A DNA stretch of 64,000 nucleotides from Phytomonospora sp040655735 (GCF_040655735.1 NZ_JBFAKK010000007.1:310001-374000), one strand, 5' to 3'; counted from the first letter of the stretch, positions 42,108-51,241 are shown. Program-made: numbers and translations. The notes: generated from the sequence alone by a model not told the origin.

Positions 42108-43214
42108 TCATCTCCGGTTCCCCGCACTCCACGTCAGGAACGCCACCACCCCGTCCGCCACCGCCCCGAACCTCACCGATGCGAAAAGGTCGAACCCGTG
42201 CTGCCCGCCGGGCAACTCCGCGTAGACCACCGGCACCGACGCCTTCCGCAACGCTCCCGCGAACCTCCGCGCCTCCCCGACCGGCACGACGGTGTCCTTC
42301 TCCCCATGCGCGACGAAGAACGGCGGCGCCCCCGACAACCGGGCCGCCGGCGGCGAGGTGGGCAGCCCGCGCGCGTCGCCGGCGTCGCCCCAGTACCGCC
42401 CGTAGAATCCGTACAGGCACACGACTCCCGCGACCGACGTGTCCGCCTCCTCGAACCCGCCCTGCGCCCGCGGGTCGTTCGGGGTCAGCGCGGTCAGCGC
42501 CGCCAGGTGGGCGCCCGCCGAGCCGCCCGCGACGAAGACCTTCGCCGCGTCGGCTCCATACGCCGGGCCCTCCTTGCCGACCCATGCGAGGACGCGCTTG
42601 GCGTCGGAGAGGTGGTCGCCGAAACGCGCCGACGGCCGCAGGCGGTAGTCGGCCGACACGCACACCCACCCCCGCCGCACCAGCCGGTGGAAGAGCGGCA
42701 GCGCCTCACGGCTGCGGCGGCCCCCGGAGTAACTGCCGCCGTGGAAGTACACGAGCACCGGCCGCCCGCCCTCGACCGGCCCGACCGGACGGTAGACGTC
42801 GAGCAGGTTCGCGAGCGGATCGTCGCCGTAGCGCACCGCCGTCTCGCGCACGACCCCTCGCGCGCGCCGGACGAAAGGCGCCGTCAGCGCCGCGGCCCAC
42901 GCCACCCGCGGTCGGGCCGATATGCCGACCGCCGCCAGCGCCTCTCCGACCACCCGGGGCGTCCGCGCCGCCCGCACGACCAGCACCACGAGCAGCACCG
43001 CGACCAGCCCTGCCCACGCCATCGCGAGGGGGCCGGCGTCCGCCAAGACGGTCGTGACGGCCAGCCAGTAGAGCGCCGGGAACGGCAGCTCGCCGACCGG
43101 CAACCCCACCCAAAATGCCGCGACGGCCAACGGCCACGGTCGCCGTGGCGGTGCCAGGGCGGCCAGCGCGCAGCAGCCGACGAGCGTCGTCGACAACACG
43201 TACAGGACGATCAC
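42108..43214 (-). CDS. Membrane-anchored alpha/beta-hydrolase (carboxylesterase-like)
   Basis: A 368-residue protein with three N-terminal membrane helices (about 1-85) and an esterase domain of the hormone-sensitive lipase/BD-FAE type. The oxyanion motif is YFHGGSYSGG, the nucleophile serine lies in AGGSAGAHLAAL, the acid in HGEKDTVVPV and the histidine in PGGQHGFDLF. All catalytic elements are in place. It probably acts on ester substrates at the membrane. GTG start at 43214. Confidence 0.88.
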   Translation of the reverse strand: MIVLYVLSTTLVGCCALAALAPPRRPWPLAVAAFWVGLPVGELPFPALYWLAVTTVLADAGPLAMAWAGLVAVLLVVLVVRAARTPRVVGEALAAVGISARPRVAWAAALTAPFVRRARGVVRETAVRYGDDPLANLLDVYRPVGPVEGGRPVLVYFHGGSYSGGRRSREALPLFHRLVRRGWVCVSADYRLRPSARFGDHLSDAKRVLAWVGKEGPAYGADAAKVFVAGGSAGAHLAALTALTPNDPRAQGGFEEADTSVAGVVCLYGFYGRYWGDAGDARGLPTSPPAARLSGAPPFFVAHGEKDTVVPVGEARRFAGALRKASVPVVYAELPGGQHGFDLFASVRFGAVADGVVAFLTWSAGNRR

Positions 43215-43348
43215 CGGCCTCGCACTCCGTCCCGGTCGTCACCCGACCGGCCGGCGGCCGGTCACAGGTCATTCGGCGCGGCGGGCCCGGCGGATGGGTC
43301 GCGCGAAAAGCCCTCGCGTCCGCGGCCGTTCGCGATCCATGCTCGACC

Positions 43349-43975
43349 ATGCTGTCCGACGTCGCCGCCGAAGGCGTCCACGACCCCGGACTCATGCCCT
43401 TCGGCGTCCCCTGGACCGACGGGACGCCGGCCGAGCGGGGGCGCGCGGTCGTGAAGTACCACTGGTTCCTGCTCCAGAAGATCGAGGCGGCGTCCTGGAC
43501 GATCCCCTTCGCCGTCTTCGATGCCGACGGCACGGTTCTGGGCATGCAGGACCTCGGCGCCCGCGACTTCGCGCTGACCGGCCAGGTCGGCACGGGCTCG
43601 TGGCTCGGGACCCGCTTCCACGGCGGCGGTCTCGGCACCGAGATGCGCGCCGCCGTCCTCCACCTGGCCTTCGAAGGGCTCGGCGCGCAGGTCGCCGTTT
43701 CGTCCGCGCACGTCGACAACCCCGCGTCGCTGGCGGTGTCGCGCAAGCTCGGCTACCGCGAGAACGGCACCGAGCGCGTGGTCCCGCGCGGTGAGCTCAA
43801 CACGCTCCAGCGGCTGATCGTCGACCGCGAGTCCTGGGAGCGGCACCGCACCGTGCCCGTCGAGATCCACGGCCTCGACGACGAGGTCCGCCGGATGCTC
43901 GGTATCCCCGACGACGCGGGGCCCGCCGACACGACGTCGACGGGCCCAGCGGGGGAGTTACGGGTAAGGCTCTAG
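43349..43975 (+). CDS. GNAT acetyltransferase, RimJ-like, short at the N terminus
   Basis: A 208-residue GNAT of the type that begins TPRLxLR in most relatives. Here homology starts only at LSDVAAEGVHDPGLMPFGVPWTD, so the first strand is missing and upstream codons give no substitute. The acetyl-CoA region is TRFHGGGLGTEMRAAVL (the usual Q/R-GxGxG/A form is loosened). The closing NPASLAVSRKLGYRENG is standard. It may act on a peptide or small amine. Its stop codon overlaps that of the convergent LPLTG protein. Confidence 0.75.
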   Translation: MLSDVAAEGVHDPGLMPFGVPWTDGTPAERGRAVVKYHWFLLQKIEAASWTIPFAVFDADGTVLGMQDLGARDFALTGQVGTGSWLGTRFHGGGLGTEMRAAVLHLAFEGLGAQVAVSSAHVDNPASLAVSRKLGYRENGTERVVPRGELNTLQRLIVDRESWERHRTVPVEIHGLDDEVRRMLGIPDDAGPADTTSTGPAGELRVRL

Positions 43976-45567
43976 CCCGTCCCGTCCTTCCTCTTCGCCA
44001 GCAGGTAGATCCCTCGCCCGGCCACGATCGTGGCGATGCCGACCGCGATCAGCGTCAGCACCCCGCCGGTGCCGGTCAGCGGGAGGTTGCCCGAGGTCGG
44101 CGCGACGTCGTGCCTCTCCCCGGGTGCCTGCTCCGGTTCGGCGGTGGCGCCGCCGGTGTCGTTGTTCCCGTCGGCGTCGGTGTTCTCGTTGAACACCACC
44201 ATCTCGGGCACCGCGACGGCCGCGCTGAGCATGCCGATCCCCGCGTCGAGCACGGGAATCCTCGTGTCACTGCCCGGTACCTTCGCGAAGACCTGGATCC
44301 GCATCGACGACGCCTCGGCGACAACGGCTCGCGGGTACACCTTGGCCTCAAGGTGGCCGAGGCTGATGCGGACGGTGAGCACTTCGTGCAGGTCGAGGGC
44401 TCCGAGCGCCTTCCCTTGCGGCACGGGCAGAGCGGCCACGCCGAGGTCGGGGCGGCCGAGGTCGTCGAGGCCGAGGTCGGGCAGGCCGGTGCCCTGGAGA
44501 CCGTCGACCGGCAGGCTCGGGTCGAGCGCGATCGGCAGCTCCGGCACGCCGATGCCCTCCAGCTTCGGCTGCGAGCCGAGGCCGGGCAGTCCGAGCTGCG
44601 ACAGCAGCGGGGAGATCAGGCCGGACAGCGGATTGCCCGACAGCGGGCCGCCACCCTCCAGAATGGACCGTGACGGAAGACCGAACTCCACCGACTTGTC
44701 CGGGGAGTCGAGGCGGACGGTCTTGCCGCCCGGCTTCTCGATCTCCAGGATCGGGGAGTGGTAGTCGACCGAGGCGTTCTTCTTCGAGCCGTCGGTGACG
44801 ACCTTGAGGCTCGGCGGGCTGAGCAGGCGGATCCGGCTCTGCGCGGGCGATCCGCTCATCAGGAGCAGCTCCTCAAGGCCGGCCGAGGCGTGCGCCGCGA
44901 CGCCCTCCGTGCCGCCCTTGGTGCGCACCAGGTCCGCGCCGGTCCGGCTGAACGCCGTCGACGGTACCCCCAGCAGGCTGGGCGCCTTTCCGCCGGAGAT
45001 CAGCGGCACGCCACCGGGAAGCACGGCGATGTCGCTGACCTCGCTGTTGGTGCTGGTGATCGGGCCGACGCCCTCGCCGCAACCGAGGTGGCGCGACCAG
45101 CGGGCATGCGCGCTGACCTCACCGGCGCCCGAGCGCAGCAGCGCGAGGTCGCGGGAGACGACGGCGTCGGTGACCGCCTTCGTGTTGTGCGGCGGTGCGC
45201 TCTGCGTGACCGCTTTCCCCGGTACGACGGGAACCGGGAGCTTGTCGAGCGGCAGGTCGCCCTGGAAGAGGTCGGCGGCGGCGCGGGCCTTGGTGGCGCT
45301 CATGCCGGCCACCGCGCTGCTGCTGGTCGACAGCCGGTTGTCGCTCAAGGGCGGCAGGTCGACACCGAGCGAGCGGACGTCCAATGTGGACACACGCAGG
45401 AGTTCCGACCCGCTCGCGGCGAGGATGTTGGGAGTGGTGCAGGCGGCGTGCGAGGCCGTCGCGGGCAGGGTGAGCCCGGACACCGAGAGGGTGAGCGCGG
45501 CTGTGCCGGCGGCGATCCTCCGTGTGTACCGAGCCAGGGGTCTGAGGTGGACAACTGAATTGCTCAT
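43972..45567 (-). CDS. LPLTG-anchored surface protein
   Basis: A 531-residue exported protein. It has a basic start, a signal peptide (AAGTAALTLSVSGLTLPATASHA), and at the C terminus a sortase site LPLTG followed by a hydrophobic helix and RKDGTG tail. The mature protein has two cysteines near its start and in SRHLGCGEGVG. The middle is rich in Leu, Pro and Gly (LLSQLGLPGLG, GLPDLGLDDLG). I do not recognise a catalytic domain; family members in actinomycetes are called choice-of-anchor or hypothetical surface proteins. It is covalently attached to peptidoglycan by inference from LPLTG. Confidence 0.82.
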   Translation of the reverse strand: MSNSVVHLRPLARYTRRIAAGTAALTLSVSGLTLPATASHAACTTPNILAASGSELLRVSTLDVRSLGVDLPPLSDNRLSTSSSAVAGMSATKARAAADLFQGDLPLDKLPVPVVPGKAVTQSAPPHNTKAVTDAVVSRDLALLRSGAGEVSAHARWSRHLGCGEGVGPITSTNSEVSDIAVLPGGVPLISGGKAPSLLGVPSTAFSRTGADLVRTKGGTEGVAAHASAGLEELLLMSGSPAQSRIRLLSPPSLKVVTDGSKKNASVDYHSPILEIEKPGGKTVRLDSPDKSVEFGLPSRSILEGGGPLSGNPLSGLISPLLSQLGLPGLGSQPKLEGIGVPELPIALDPSLPVDGLQGTGLPDLGLDDLGRPDLGVAALPVPQGKALGALDLHEVLTVRISLGHLEAKVYPRAVVAEASSMRIQVFAKVPGSDTRIPVLDAGIGMLSAAVAVPEMVVFNENTDADGNNDTGGATAEPEQAPGERHDVAPTSGNLPLTGTGGVLTLIAVGIATIVAGRGIYLLAKRKDGTG

Positions 45568-45696
45568 CCGGTCCTTCCGTTGCGCCGGTTGGGGAGTGGA
45601 CGAGGGCCCTCACCAGACGCAACGAGAGAGTGATGAGAGGGTTACGGCGCGCAGCCGAAACCCTCGCTCACTTGTCCGAATTGCAATGTTAAGTGA

Positions 45697-47304
45697 TCAA
45701 ATGGATACAGGTGGTTCGATGAGTGTCACCGGAATCCGCTTGGCCGGAACGATCCACGACGTGCCCGGTTCGGCGTCGGGCACGGCCCGCCATCTGCGGT
45801 TGATGCGCGGAACGGCGAGCGGGTAGATCGTCAGCTCGCCGGCACCGGTGATCCGGATGCGCACGAAGCCCTTGGCGTGCTCGATCGACTGGCCGGCGAA
45901 CAGTTCGTTCTTGTTGATGCCGAGCAGACCGGCGATGTAGAGGTAGATCGTCACCAGGATCCCGCCGCCGGCGACGGCCACCGGCAGGTCGGCGAACAGC
46001 CACCACGCGTCGATGCCGAGCCGGTGCCAGACCACCACGGACAGCACCGCGAAGGCCAGATGCGCCGTGCCGTGCAGGAACCCGGCGACCAAGTTGCGCA
46101 GCCGCCACGGCCCCAGGCTCGGCCGCGCGAAGATCAGCGAGATCCCGTACAGGACGACTCCCGCGCCGACGGCGGTCGTCGGCGGGCCGAGCAGGGCCAG
46201 CAGCAGACCGAACTGCAAGGCGCCAAGGACACCGACGAAACCGGGGTTGCGGAAGGGAAGCCGCCAGAAGACTCCGAGCGCCCAGCCGCGCGACTCCGCG
46301 GACGAGGGGTAAGTCGTGCGCTGCGTGAAGCTCGCCGGTTCGCTGGCGTGGCGGGCCGTCGAGGCGCGGTTGGGCAGCTCCACAGTGGATGGAAGCCCGT
46401 GGGTCGCCGACAGGTAGGCGCCGCCGCCGCCGGAGGTGACCAGCTGACGGCCCTCATCCTCGGTGGCGTAACGGGAGTAGTGGTGCAGGTCGCCCGAGAG
46501 CATCAGTGGAACAGCCGCGCCGGCCGGCGTGATGATCGTGCGCACCAGGTAGTCGACGGTGTCGTACTGGCGCGGATCGTCGCAACTGAGCACCCAGGAA
46601 GGGCGCGGGAGGCAGAGGATCACCTTGTCGCCGGGGGCGAGTTCCTTTGCCGCCGCCTCGAAGTAGGCCAGCTGCGGGTCGTCGATGTAGGCCTCGGTGT
46701 TGGAGTCGATGGCGTACATCCACCAGCCGCCGGGCAGTTTCAGGGCGAAGTAGCTGCGCCGCTGGTTCGTGCGCCGGCCGCCGATCGCGCGCCGGTGGCC
46801 GAACATGCGCAGGAAGGCGGTCAGGCCGTCGTACCAGTCGTGGTTACCGGGCAGCGCGTAGAGCGAGTCGGTCGCCTCGACGCCGTCCACGCCCGGATGC
46901 GAGGCCTGGTAAGGGCCTTTGCAGCGGTCCTCGTAGTCCTGCCACGACGCGGTCGGATACACCTGGTCGCCGCCCATGACCAGCACCTTGGCGCGCGGGA
47001 GGACGAAGTCGTCGACGTCCAGCGTCGGCTGCCCCGACAGATAGGCCACGGTGTAGGTGGAGTCGAAGCCGTCGCCGAGGTCGGCGACGTAGTCGAGCCA
47101 CAACTCGTCCTCGCCGGAGTGGTCGAAGGCCTCCTGCTCGAACTGGTGCTGGAGCTCGCGCTTGTCGAGATAGGCGCCGAGCAGCTTCGCCAGGACGACC
47201 CGGACGGCCGTGCCGAGAAGTAAGAGCGGGGAGAGCCACGCGACCCTTGGCCGGGGCGTGAAGCCGAGCTCGTCAGGGGTGAGGTTGCGCGGGCGAGGGG
47301 TCAC
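45697..47304 (-). CDS. Membrane metallophosphoesterase
   Basis: A 535-residue protein. After one N-terminal membrane helix comes a calcineurin-like phosphatase domain (about 65-320). Its motifs are YVADLGDGFDST, VLVMGGDQVYP, ALPGNHDWYDG and LSGDLHHYSRYA, which together supply the two-metal centre. Several further membrane segments follow (about 355-460), then a soluble tail (VRIRITGAGELTIYPL). The 129-base gap to the next gene holds only promoter-type sequence. The substrate, a phosphomonoester or diester, cannot be told. Confidence 0.87.
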   Translation of the reverse strand: MTPRPRNLTPDELGFTPRPRVAWLSPLLLLGTAVRVVLAKLLGAYLDKRELQHQFEQEAFDHSGEDELWLDYVADLGDGFDSTYTVAYLSGQPTLDVDDFVLPRAKVLVMGGDQVYPTASWQDYEDRCKGPYQASHPGVDGVEATDSLYALPGNHDWYDGLTAFLRMFGHRRAIGGRRTNQRRSYFALKLPGGWWMYAIDSNTEAYIDDPQLAYFEAAAKELAPGDKVILCLPRPSWVLSCDDPRQYDTVDYLVRTIITPAGAAVPLMLSGDLHHYSRYATEDEGRQLVTSGGGGAYLSATHGLPSTVELPNRASTARHASEPASFTQRTTYPSSAESRGWALGVFWRLPFRNPGFVGVLGALQFGLLLALLGPPTTAVGAGVVLYGISLIFARPSLGPWRLRNLVAGFLHGTAHLAFAVLSVVVWHRLGIDAWWLFADLPVAVAGGGILVTIYLYIAGLLGINKNELFAGQSIEHAKGFVRIRITGAGELTIYPLAVPRINRRWRAVPDAEPGTSWIVPAKRIPVTLIEPPVSI

Positions 47305-47456
47305 ATGTCCATTGTGTCTCGCGGCGTGGCGGCCGTCACGATGGCGGGTTGGGTGTTTCGGGTGCTCGATGCCGCTTTTCGGAGGATGCGCCGGTCACCT
47401 ACATCACACCCCGGTTTCGAGCCCGCCGGGACCGGCGCCCCGGCGGACCCACCGTG

Positions 47457-47702
47457 CTAACCCGTGACCGGCGAGGCCGAGTGCGTCGTGCGCGACCTGG
47501 CCGCCTCGTACGGCGGGAGGACCACGGCCTGGGCCACGATCACGCGCCCACCGTTGCTCGTGAGCGTCGGCGAGCCGTGCAGCTCGTAGCCGTCGTCCAG
47601 CAGCGCCGACACCCGCTCGCAGAACGTCGCGTCGTCGGGTCCGGAGATGAGCCGGTAGCGCAGGCGGACCTGGAGGTGGCCGCCGTCATGCGGTGCAGTC
47701 AT
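47457..47702 (-). CDS. DUF1737 domain small protein
   Basis: An 81-residue protein from the ATG at 47702. The core RYRLISGPDDATFCERVSAL, then DDGYELHGSPTL and GGRVIVAQAVV, follows the DUF1737 pattern. A charged, unstructured end follows. Function is unknown. The 152 bases to its left (47305-47456) contain nothing I can identify. Confidence 0.65.
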   Translation of the reverse strand: MTAPHDGGHLQVRLRYRLISGPDDATFCERVSALLDDGYELHGSPTLTSNGGRVIVAQAVVLPPYEAARSRTTHSASPVTG

Positions 47703-47876
47703 AGCGAGCAAGCCCATCGCGTCGATTGCCGAAGGCGGAGGCCCCCGGTCGACCGACCCTACCGTGCGGCCCGCGTTCCCCGCCGCGCTCGCCTCGGCAT
47801 TCGGCAACCCGTTTCGCCGGGGCCCGACCGATCACGTACACTCGACGGCTGTACCCGGTGTACGTCGCGGGTGCAG

Positions 47877-47949
47877 GCCGCCTTAGCTCAGTCGGCAGAG
47901 CGATTCACTCGTAATGAATAGGTCGTCGGTTCGATTCCGACAGGCGGCT
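47877..47949 (+). tRNA. tRNA-Thr (anticodon CGT)
   Basis: A full cloverleaf of 73 bases. The acceptor arm is GCCGCCT paired with AGGCGGC, the D arm lies around AGCTCAGTCGGCAGAGC, the anticodon loop CTCGTAA carries CGT between ATTCA and TGAAT, and the T arm is GTCGG-TTCGATT-CCGAC. CCA is not encoded. An intrinsic terminator follows after eight bases. Confidence 0.97.
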
Positions 47950-47957
47950 CAGCTGGG

Positions 47958-48002
47958 AAACACCCCCTCACCAGGGACTTCGGTCCGGGTGAGGGGGTGT
48001 TT
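47958..48002 (+). terminator. Intrinsic terminator of tRNA-Thr
   Basis: A 15-bp stem (AAACACCCCCTCACC and its complement) is topped by a second stem GGAC-TTCG-GTCC with a UUCG tetraloop. A run of four T residues follows at 48000-48003. Confidence 0.93.
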
Positions 48003-48196
48003 TCGTGTGGGGCGCCGGGCCGCGTGGGGCGGCGTCGGTCATGGGGCACGAAGTGGCTGAGGCGGTAGGTGGTCGGGTGCTTCAGGTGTTCTCGGCCTGC
48101 GCTGCCTCCGTGCCGGTCGACCGTGAATCGGCCCGCGCCTCTGGCCCGGCCAGGGCACGGTGGTGTTGCTTTCGTTCGGCGGAGTCTGTCACCCGA

Positions 48197-48661
48197 TCAG
48201 CTGCCCCAGACGCTGCGGCTCGTGGCGTCCTGCACGCCGACCAACGTGGCAAGCGCTTCGCCGAGGTCTGCGCCGAACCGCCATTCGGTGTGGGTGAGGG
48301 CGCCCAGGAATCGGCCGGACTCGCCGACGAAGACGCTGATCACCTCGGCCCAGACCCCCACGGGAGTGAACGACTCCCCGTAGGTGTCCTTCCAGATGCC
48401 CGGCAGGTCGCCGTAGCCCTGGGCTTCGTCGGGGTCGACGATAAGGGTCCCGTGGGCGACAGCCCCTGGGATCGGTGTGATGGTCAGGCCGCCGAAGGTC
48501 TCGATGAACGTCACGGCGTGCGGCGAGGGGACGAGTCCTTCGGCCCGGTAGCCCTCCAGCCAGTGGTGGACATCGACGCTTCGGCCCGGGAACCAGCCGG
48601 CGGCTTCCAGGCTTTCGCGAACTCGGGGCGGCAGTTCTCTCTCGTCCACGACGGTCAGCAT
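48197..48661 (-). CDS. SUKH-3 family immunity protein, orphan
   Basis: A 154-residue protein of the SUKH-3 type. It shows RVRESLEAAGWFPGRSVDV, then FIETFGGLTITP in the middle and ESFTPVGVWAEVISVFVGESGRF near the end. SUKH proteins neutralise various nuclease and other polymorphic toxins. No toxin gene is adjacent, so it could protect against toxins of related strains. It lies beside tRNA-Thr, a place where accessory genes often settle. The 187 bases between the tRNA terminator and its stop hold no gene. Confidence 0.8.
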   Translation of the reverse strand: MLTVVDERELPPRVRESLEAAGWFPGRSVDVHHWLEGYRAEGLVPSPHAVTFIETFGGLTITPIPGAVAHGTLIVDPDEAQGYGDLPGIWKDTYGESFTPVGVWAEVISVFVGESGRFLGALTHTEWRFGADLGEALATLVGVQDATSRSVWGS

Positions 48662-48763
48662 GGTCCATCGCCCGAAGAACCCAGCGTTGCGGGGACAACC
48701 GCAACGCGTTCACCGAAGCCGCGTCACCACATGCCGTCATCATCGTTGCACTCGACGTAGGGG

Positions 48764-48804
48764 AAGGCCGGCCTTGGGTTCGAGGGGTACTTGGGGCCGG
48801 CCTT
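48764..48804 (-). terminator. Terminator-like hairpin left of the kinase gene
   Basis: A 10-bp perfect stem (AAGGCCGGCC and its complement) with a 21-base loop, about 130 bases beyond the kinase stop. It is the only structure seen in the gene-free stretch 48662-48934. Confidence 0.55.
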
Positions 48805-48934
48805 TCTCTTCGTGGCTCACGGACCTCGGCGGTCCGGCGGTCCGGCTGTCTCGGCGGGACCGCTCCGCAGCCACCCCGTGGCGTTCGGGCCGCGGGCGGA
48901 GCGCCCGTCCGGGCGGCCGGAAGGGGCGGGCCGG

Positions 48935-50485
48935 TCACGCCGTCAGCCAAGCCTGGTCGTCGCTCGCGTCGCAGGCGGCCAGCCTGACAGCCTGGTAAAC
49001 GACCGGCTCTCTTCCCTTGCCGTGCCCTTTGCCGTTGCCCTTGCCCTTGTCGTCCTTGTCCTTCTCCTTGCCCTTCCCGTGGTCCCCGTTGCCCGCGCCG
49101 TCTCCGTCCCCGCCGTCGTCCCCATCGTCTTCGTCTTCGACGAAGGTTCCGGTCGCCGACAGGCACTGGCCGGGATGCGCCGGGCTCGCCAGGCGCCACC
49201 GGTCGCGGCCGCCGTCGTCGCCGAGCCACTCGACCTTCCAGCCCGCCGACGCGTCGCAGCCCTTGATCTCGATCTTCTCCGGGCTCCCCGACGGGGCCAA
49301 GCATCGCTCATCCCCACCTCCGGGAAGGCCGAGCAGGTAGGCATCGCCGGCGACCGAGAAGGTGATCGTCGCCGCCGAGTCGCAGTCGGCGAGGTGCGGC
49401 CGCCCCAGCTCTTGTGAACCGTGGAGGCAGGTCCCCGTGGAAGCACTGGAGAGCCGGGCGTCGGCGGGAAGGCGGGGCGCGTCGGTGTCGGCGGCGGTGT
49501 CAGCGGCGGCGTTCGGTCCGCTCGGCGCACCGCCGAGACCCCACATGAGCAGGGAGACGACGACGATCGCGGCAGCGGCGGCCGTCGCCCCGACGAGCAG
49601 CCGGCGACGCGACGGCGGCGAGGCGACGGGAGTCTCGCGGCGAGTCACCGGGAACGGCCGGGTGGCGGGGCGGCAGGCCGCGGCGAACTGAGCGGCCGAC
49701 GCGTAGCGGTCCCCGGGATCCTTGGCCAGTGCCCGGTCGACGACGGCGGCGATGGCCCCGGGGATCTCGGGAGGCAGTGGCGGCGGGGGCCGCAGCAGGT
49801 GCCCGGCGACGGTCGCGGCAGTCGCGTCCGCGGCGAACGGCGCCTGCCCGGTGAGGCATTCGTAGGCGACCACGCCCAGCGAGTAGATGTCGGCCCGGGG
49901 CCCCGGCTTCTCGCCCGAGAGTTGCTCGGGGGCCGCGTACTGGATGGTGGCCAAAATGTTCCCGGCAGCCGTGAGGGCGGCCTCGCCCTGCGCCCGTGCG
50001 ACGCCGAAGTCCACGATCGTCGCCCGGTCGTCGTGGTCGACGATGATGTTGGCGGGTTTGACGTCTCGGTGCACGACCCCTTCGCGGTGGGCCGCGTCGA
50101 GCGCGTCGGCGACCTGGGCGATGATCGACATCGTGCGTTCCGGCGTCAGCCGTCCATGCTCGTGGAGCAGCTCCGCCAGGGACTCGCCGGTCAGGTGCTG
50201 CATGACCAGGAAGACCAGCGGCCGCCCGTCCTCGAAGACGGTCTCCACGGCGTCGTAGACGGACACCACGCCCGGCGCCCGCAGGGCCGCGACGGTTCGG
50301 GCCTCGACGGCGAAGCGCTCGCGGAAGGCCGCGTCCCCGGCGAGGCCGGGGCTGAGGATCTTGACCGCCACGACCCGGCGGAGGGTGGTGTCCTCGGCCC
50401 GCCAGACCTCGCCCATCCCGCCGGTGGCGATGTGGGAATCCAGCCGGTAGCGGCCGTCGAGCAGTAGACCGGGGGAGGTCGACAT
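48935..50485 (-). CDS. PknB-type receptor serine/threonine kinase
   Basis: A 516-residue kinase. The kinase domain (about 10-275) has the glycine loop IATGGMGEVW, VAVKIL with the ATP lysine, catalytic loop VHRDVKPANII, metal-binding IVDFGVA and APEQL. One membrane helix follows (LLVGATAAAAAIVVVSLLMW). The outer part has cysteine-aspartate repeats (CLHGSQELG, LADCDSA, CDASAGWKVEW, CDASDDQAW) like a ricin-type lectin fold. It is split by an insert of about 45 residues rich in Asp, Gly and Lys. It probably senses an extracellular sugar or wall fragment. Confidence 0.92.
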   Translation of the reverse strand: MSTSPGLLLDGRYRLDSHIATGGMGEVWRAEDTTLRRVVAVKILSPGLAGDAAFRERFAVEARTVAALRAPGVVSVYDAVETVFEDGRPLVFLVMQHLTGESLAELLHEHGRLTPERTMSIIAQVADALDAAHREGVVHRDVKPANIIVDHDDRATIVDFGVARAQGEAALTAAGNILATIQYAAPEQLSGEKPGPRADIYSLGVVAYECLTGQAPFAADATAATVAGHLLRPPPPLPPEIPGAIAAVVDRALAKDPGDRYASAAQFAAACRPATRPFPVTRRETPVASPPSRRRLLVGATAAAAAIVVVSLLMWGLGGAPSGPNAAADTAADTDAPRLPADARLSSASTGTCLHGSQELGRPHLADCDSAATITFSVAGDAYLLGLPGGGDERCLAPSGSPEKIEIKGCDASAGWKVEWLGDDGGRDRWRLASPAHPGQCLSATGTFVEDEDDGDDGGDGDGAGNGDHGKGKEKDKDDKGKGNGKGHGKGREPVVYQAVRLAACDASDDQAWLTA

Positions 50486-50574
50486 GGGGCTCCATCGCGT
50501 CGATCGAGTGGCTACCCGATGTCTTACCCAGTCGACGGCCCGTGAATGCCTCGAAGCCGCACCCCGGCCCGTCG

Positions 50575-51153
50575 TCAGGCCCCTTCGGCCGCGTCCAGGC
50601 CGTCGATCCAGTCCTCAAGGCGGCGGAGCTGCGCGGCCATCAACTCGGGGTCGGCGAAGACGTTGGTGAGCAGGGAGATGCCCTGGTACGACGCGACCAG
50701 CGACACCGCGAGCTCGCGGGCGTCGGCGCGGCCCATCAGGGTGAACTGCCGCTCGACCCATTCGACGAGCAGCCCCATGACGGTGGCGGCGCTGCGGTGG
50801 AGGCCGTCGTCGCGCTTTCCCAGTTCGGAGGACATCGAGCCGGTCGGGCAGCCGAAACGGGCGGCCTGCTCGCGCTGCTCGGCCCAGCCGCCGAGGAGGG
50901 CCTTCAGTCGCTCCTGCGGCGTCGCGAACCCCTCGAAGGCGTCGGTCATGGTCCGCAGGGCGCGGGCCTGCTCCTCCATCGCCGCCTCGACGAGCTGGTC
51001 CTTGGTCTTGAAGTAGTAGTAGACGTTGCCGACCGGGACCTCGGCGGTCCGCGCGATGTCGGCGATGGTCGTCTTCTCCACGCCCTGCTCGTAGAGCACC
51101 CGGGCGGCGGCGGTCACCAGCCGCTCCCGCTTGCCCACCTGTGTCCTGGCCAT
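50575..51153 (-). CDS. TetR family transcriptional regulator
   Basis: A 192-residue TetR. The DNA-binding domain is residues 8-55 (RERLVTAAARVLYEQGVEKTTIADIARTAEVPVG with VYYYF). The C-terminal region resembles the AcrR-like group with FGCPTGSMSSELG. The ATG at 51153 is used, as the GTG upstream adds nothing. It is divergent from the NmrA-like gene and a perfect palindrome lies in the shared promoter. It probably represses the oxidoreductase gene. Confidence 0.9.
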   Translation of the reverse strand: MARTQVGKRERLVTAAARVLYEQGVEKTTIADIARTAEVPVGNVYYYFKTKDQLVEAAMEEQARALRTMTDAFEGFATPQERLKALLGGWAEQREQAARFGCPTGSMSSELGKRDDGLHRSAATVMGLLVEWVERQFTLMGRADARELAVSLVASYQGISLLTNVFADPELMAAQLRRLEDWIDGLDAAEGA

Positions 51154-51241
51154 GCGGCCAACCATAGCCGCTCTTTGGGTTAGTTACCTGACTCACAACT
51201 GTGGACAGACCGGTGGTGGATCTCGTAATGTCCAGCGAGTC

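Noticed and set aside
47877..48661. tRNA-Thr as attachment site of the prophage
   Set aside because: The prophage remnant lies 19 kb away, and no copy of the tRNA 3' end was seen at its edges.
48005..48760. A 251-codon plus-strand open frame after the tRNA
   Set aside because: It is antisense to the SUKH-3 gene, which has clear family motifs, and it starts inside the tRNA terminator region without a ribosome site.
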